Origin: Thermoanaerobaculia bacterium
GTDB taxonomy: Bacteria > Acidobacteriota > Thermoanaerobaculia > Gp7-AA8
Direction: 5' to 3'
NCBI GenBank assembly: GCA_017883215.1
Contig: JADGOA010000202.1
Location: forward strand, 1-6,934
Length of the DNA stretch: 6,934 nt
Part shown: piece after piece, positions 6,929 through 6,934 of the stretch
How positions within the stretch are numbered: the stretch's first letter is position 1
How the letters are laid out: the number at the start of each line of letters is the position of its first letter
Made by a program: the position numbers and the translations under genes
Notes under the pieces: generated by a model
Told to the model about the DNA's origin: nothing
Databases searched by the model: none
The model's input: only the letters and a program-made list of their open reading frames with translations

Positions 6929-6934
6929 AGTGCA

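Overview
The window is GC-rich bacterial chromosome with no phage, transposase or CRISPR signal. The GroES/GroEL sequences, a CIRCE-controlled groESL operon and several high-copy-type intergenic repeats suggest an Acidobacteriota-like or similar environmental bacterium. That assignment is an inference from style, not a marker-gene placement.

Left part (1-2316, + strand): the 3' part of a NarL/FixJ-type response regulator is cut by the window edge. It is followed by a PAS-GGDEF-EAL protein whose GGDEF signature is degenerate (GDDEF) while its EAL domain keeps most catalytic residues. Together they look like a phosphorelay / cyclic-di-GMP signalling neighbourhood. A strong hairpin plus T-rich tract ends this unit.

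Centre-left (2286-2561): the gap between the convergent + strand signalling unit and the - strand chaperonin operon is packed with structure. It holds a terminator for each side with the same 9-bp stem, a nested four-hairpin inverted repeat between them, and a degenerate heptamer tandem repeat running into the groEL stop codon.

Centre (2560-4805, - strand): a complete groES-groEL operon with a near-consensus sigma70-type promoter overlapped by a perfect CIRCE (HrcA) operator. The groES-groEL spacer carries a long imperfect inverted repeat that can fold in two competing ways.

Right part (4849-6724, - strand): a D-2-hydroxyacid dehydrogenase lies 6 nt downstream of a DUF2378/V4R-like protein. 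Before these comes a small uncharacterised protein whose stop overlaps the start of what looks like a nucleotidyltransferase-type gene. That second gene appears to be cut off after about 27 codons, right where the DUF2378-like gene begins. The right edge (6725-6934) is non-coding, with a CACAGAG-type repeat and two hairpins.

No clear-cut new system is visible. The best leads are the dual-fold repeat inside the groESL transcript, the nested repeat between the two terminators, the truncated two-gene cassette, and the GGDEF domain that keeps an I-site but has a changed active-site motif.
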